From positions 3,797,001 through 3,861,000 of the forward strand of contig NZ_CP095743.1 of the NCBI RefSeq assembly GCF_022049065.2: a stretch of 64,000 nucleotides of DNA, written 5' to 3'. The stretch comes from Niallia sp. Man26 (GTDB lineage: Bacteria; Bacillota; Bacilli; Bacillales; Cytobacillaceae). The translations under genes and the position numbers were made by a program. Under the pieces are notes generated by a model. The model worked only from the letters and a program-made list of their open reading frames with translations. It was not told where the DNA came from and ran no database searches. Of this stretch, positions 62,896 to 64,000 are shown piece after piece; the first letter of the stretch is position 1; each line of letters opens with the position of its first letter.

Positions 62896-64000
62896 TTTTT
62901 GTGCCCCCTGTCTTCACTTCCCCTAATTGACGCCATTGCCCATTATATAAGTAAAACCAGCTTGGCTCTAAATAAACATAGCTTGGGTTGGTTATGACCA
63001 TATCATAGCCTGGCACAATAGCCTCCAGCTTATCAGGATCGAAGTTTTCCGAGGACTTAATTTCCTTTAACACAGAACTTCCTGAATCTAGCTTTTGAGT
63101 TGTTGTATCAATTGGTTTTGCTGTTATCGTCAGGTTGCTTGTAATGAATTGCTCTATCTTATTATTTTCCCAGCTAACCTTTATAGAAGAAAGGCCGTTC
63201 TTCAAGTTAAAGACTGGGAAGCCTGTTTCATTATAAATACGGAAATTAATCGTACTTTGATCATTATCATTGCCTACATATAAAAAGCTGTTAACCCAGC
63301 CTCCATGGCTATTCACAAAGTCAATGCTATTCTCGATGATTTGATTTGGACTAAGCTCATTTACTGTAATCCCAGATGTGCTTTTAAAATTAACAACATG
63401 TGTATCCTTTATTACTCTCAAGATACTAGTATCATCTGTATAAACTTCCTGATTTGTCTCAACGCTCTTTTGAGCTAAACTTGAATTAGTAAAAATAGCA
63501 TTTTTAAGTCTAGATGAATCAACTGTCTCGCTCTTATATATATATCTATTTATTTCAGTTTCTTCTGTTGGCAAATAGATCAGCTTACTTCCTGCCTGAT
63601 AGCTGAAATAAGCGTTGTAAGGTGTTTCTTCAGCAGTAATATTTTTCTGAAGGTCTTTAATGTTATTGATATAACTAACAAAAATATTACTTTTATAAAC
63701 CTTGTTTTCTTTCTCTGAAATAAAGTAAACCGTTCCTTCATCTTCATTCACAAGATTATAGGATACAAGAATCGTATCAAAATTAAAAAGATTGCTCTCT
63801 TCAATATGAAGTATATCCCTATATAGACTGAAAGGTGTCTGACCTGGGAAACGAATTTCCATACTATCTGTTTCTTGTTTAATAAAAGAAGGTATATCAT
63901 TTATTTCTTCGGAAATATTCTCAAGACTTCCGTATTCGACCGTTTTTAACACTTCTAGAACTGAATTTATTTCGTCCATTGAAATTGTACCATAAGTTTC
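62882..64000 (-). CDS. walH: WalH (YycH), partial
   Basis: C-terminal 370 or so residues of YycH (family length about 450). The frame is open to the right window edge (ETYGTISMDEINS), so the N-terminal anchor lies outside. Features are FPGQTPFSLYRDIL and the C-terminal VITNPSYVYLEPSWFYLYNGQW. It works with WalI on WalK. The operon order matches B. subtilis walRKHIJ. Confidence 0.95.
   Translation of the reverse strand, partial: ETYGTISMDEINSVLEVLKTVEYGSLENISEEINDIPSFIKQETDSMEIRFPGQTPFSLYRDILHIEESNLFNFDTILVSYNLVNEDEGTVYFISEKENKVYKSNIFVSYINNIKDLQKNITAEETPYNAYFSYQAGSKLIYLPTEETEINRYIYKSETVDSSRLKNAIFTNSSLAQKSVETNQEVYTDDTSILRVIKDTHVVNFKSTSGITVNELSPNQIIENSIDFVNSHGGWVNSFLYVGNDNDQSTINFRIYNETGFPVFNLKNGLSSIKVSWENNKIEQFITSNLTITAKPIDTTTQKLDSGSSVLKEIKSSENFDPDKLEAIVPGYDMVITNPSYVYLEPSWFYLYNGQWRQLGEVKTGGTKSGLE

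Noticed and set aside
1..64000. tRNA, rRNA, prophage or insertion-sequence genes
   Set aside because: None was recognised on reading both strands; no transposase, integrase or phage structural motif appears among the proteins.

Overview
The window is from a low-GC Gram-positive spore-forming bacterium of the family Bacillaceae. This is an inference from Bacillus-type gene content (acsA, yxjG, cstA, HemAT-like and YfmS-like chemoreceptors, yfhP, a DUF3231 protein), strong GGAGG ribosome binding sites, and L-box and S-box riboswitches. The right end carries the walH-walI-walJ-htrC-rlmH block, which in Bacillus lies close to oriC, so the origin is probably just beyond the right edge. No rRNA, tRNA, CRISPR array, insertion sequence or prophage was seen.

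Left third (1-24.9 kb). A 5'-truncated PAS-GGDEF-EAL protein is followed by a Gfo/Idh/MocA oxidoreductase, a DUF3231 protein and acetyl-CoA synthetase. A three-gene amino-acid ABC transporter sits behind a lysine riboswitch. An 1882-residue secreted protein (about 13 FnIII-like and 6 Ig/OmpL47-like repeats) sits behind a cyclic-di-GMP-I riboswitch. Next come a short soluble chemoreceptor, an SDR, and a YxjG-type methionine synthase behind a SAM riboswitch. A GlnK/GlnL-type two-component system then precedes a DAACS glutamate/dicarboxylate symporter; its response regulator seems to start at CTG. DUF421, YdeI-like and SelO proteins close this part.

Middle third (25-46 kb). This holds a polysaccharide pyruvyl transferase, DoxX, a FUSC exporter-like protein, a PspA pair, and a HemAT-like globin sensor whose proximal heme His appears to be Tyr. 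An SDR/MarR pair follows, with three copies of a palindromic operator. cstA has a cre site on its promoter. A divergent GntR regulator faces a PhnD-PhnE-PhnE-PhnC transporter operon that ends in a tyrosine-phosphatase-like gene; three operator-like repeats spaced 11 bp lie between them. After a decayed ABC-permease relic come an AT-rich GT4 glycosyltransferase pair, an FG-GAP protein and a PQQ-type sugar dehydrogenase.

Right third (46-64 kb). A DUF4822 lipoprotein, a histidine kinase and an OmpR regulator form an operon ending at a parS-like site. Then come a zinc alcohol dehydrogenase, a DUF6270 protein, yfhP with an MGDG-synthase-like glycosyltransferase, and an alpha/beta hydrolase whose RBS lies in a perfect 20-bp inverted repeat. 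A radical SAM/SPASM protein, a WYL regulator with a divergent GyrI-like protein, and the rlmH-CxxH/CxxC-htrC-walJ-walI-walH block complete the window; walH is cut by the window end.

The most notable signals are regulatory. Three metabolite riboswitches lie within about 8 kb, one linking c-di-GMP to a giant surface protein. The others are the phased GntR operators with the transporter-phosphatase operon, the RBS-sequestering stem, the CTG start and the altered heme ligand. No single clearly new multi-gene defence or biosynthetic system was recognised.
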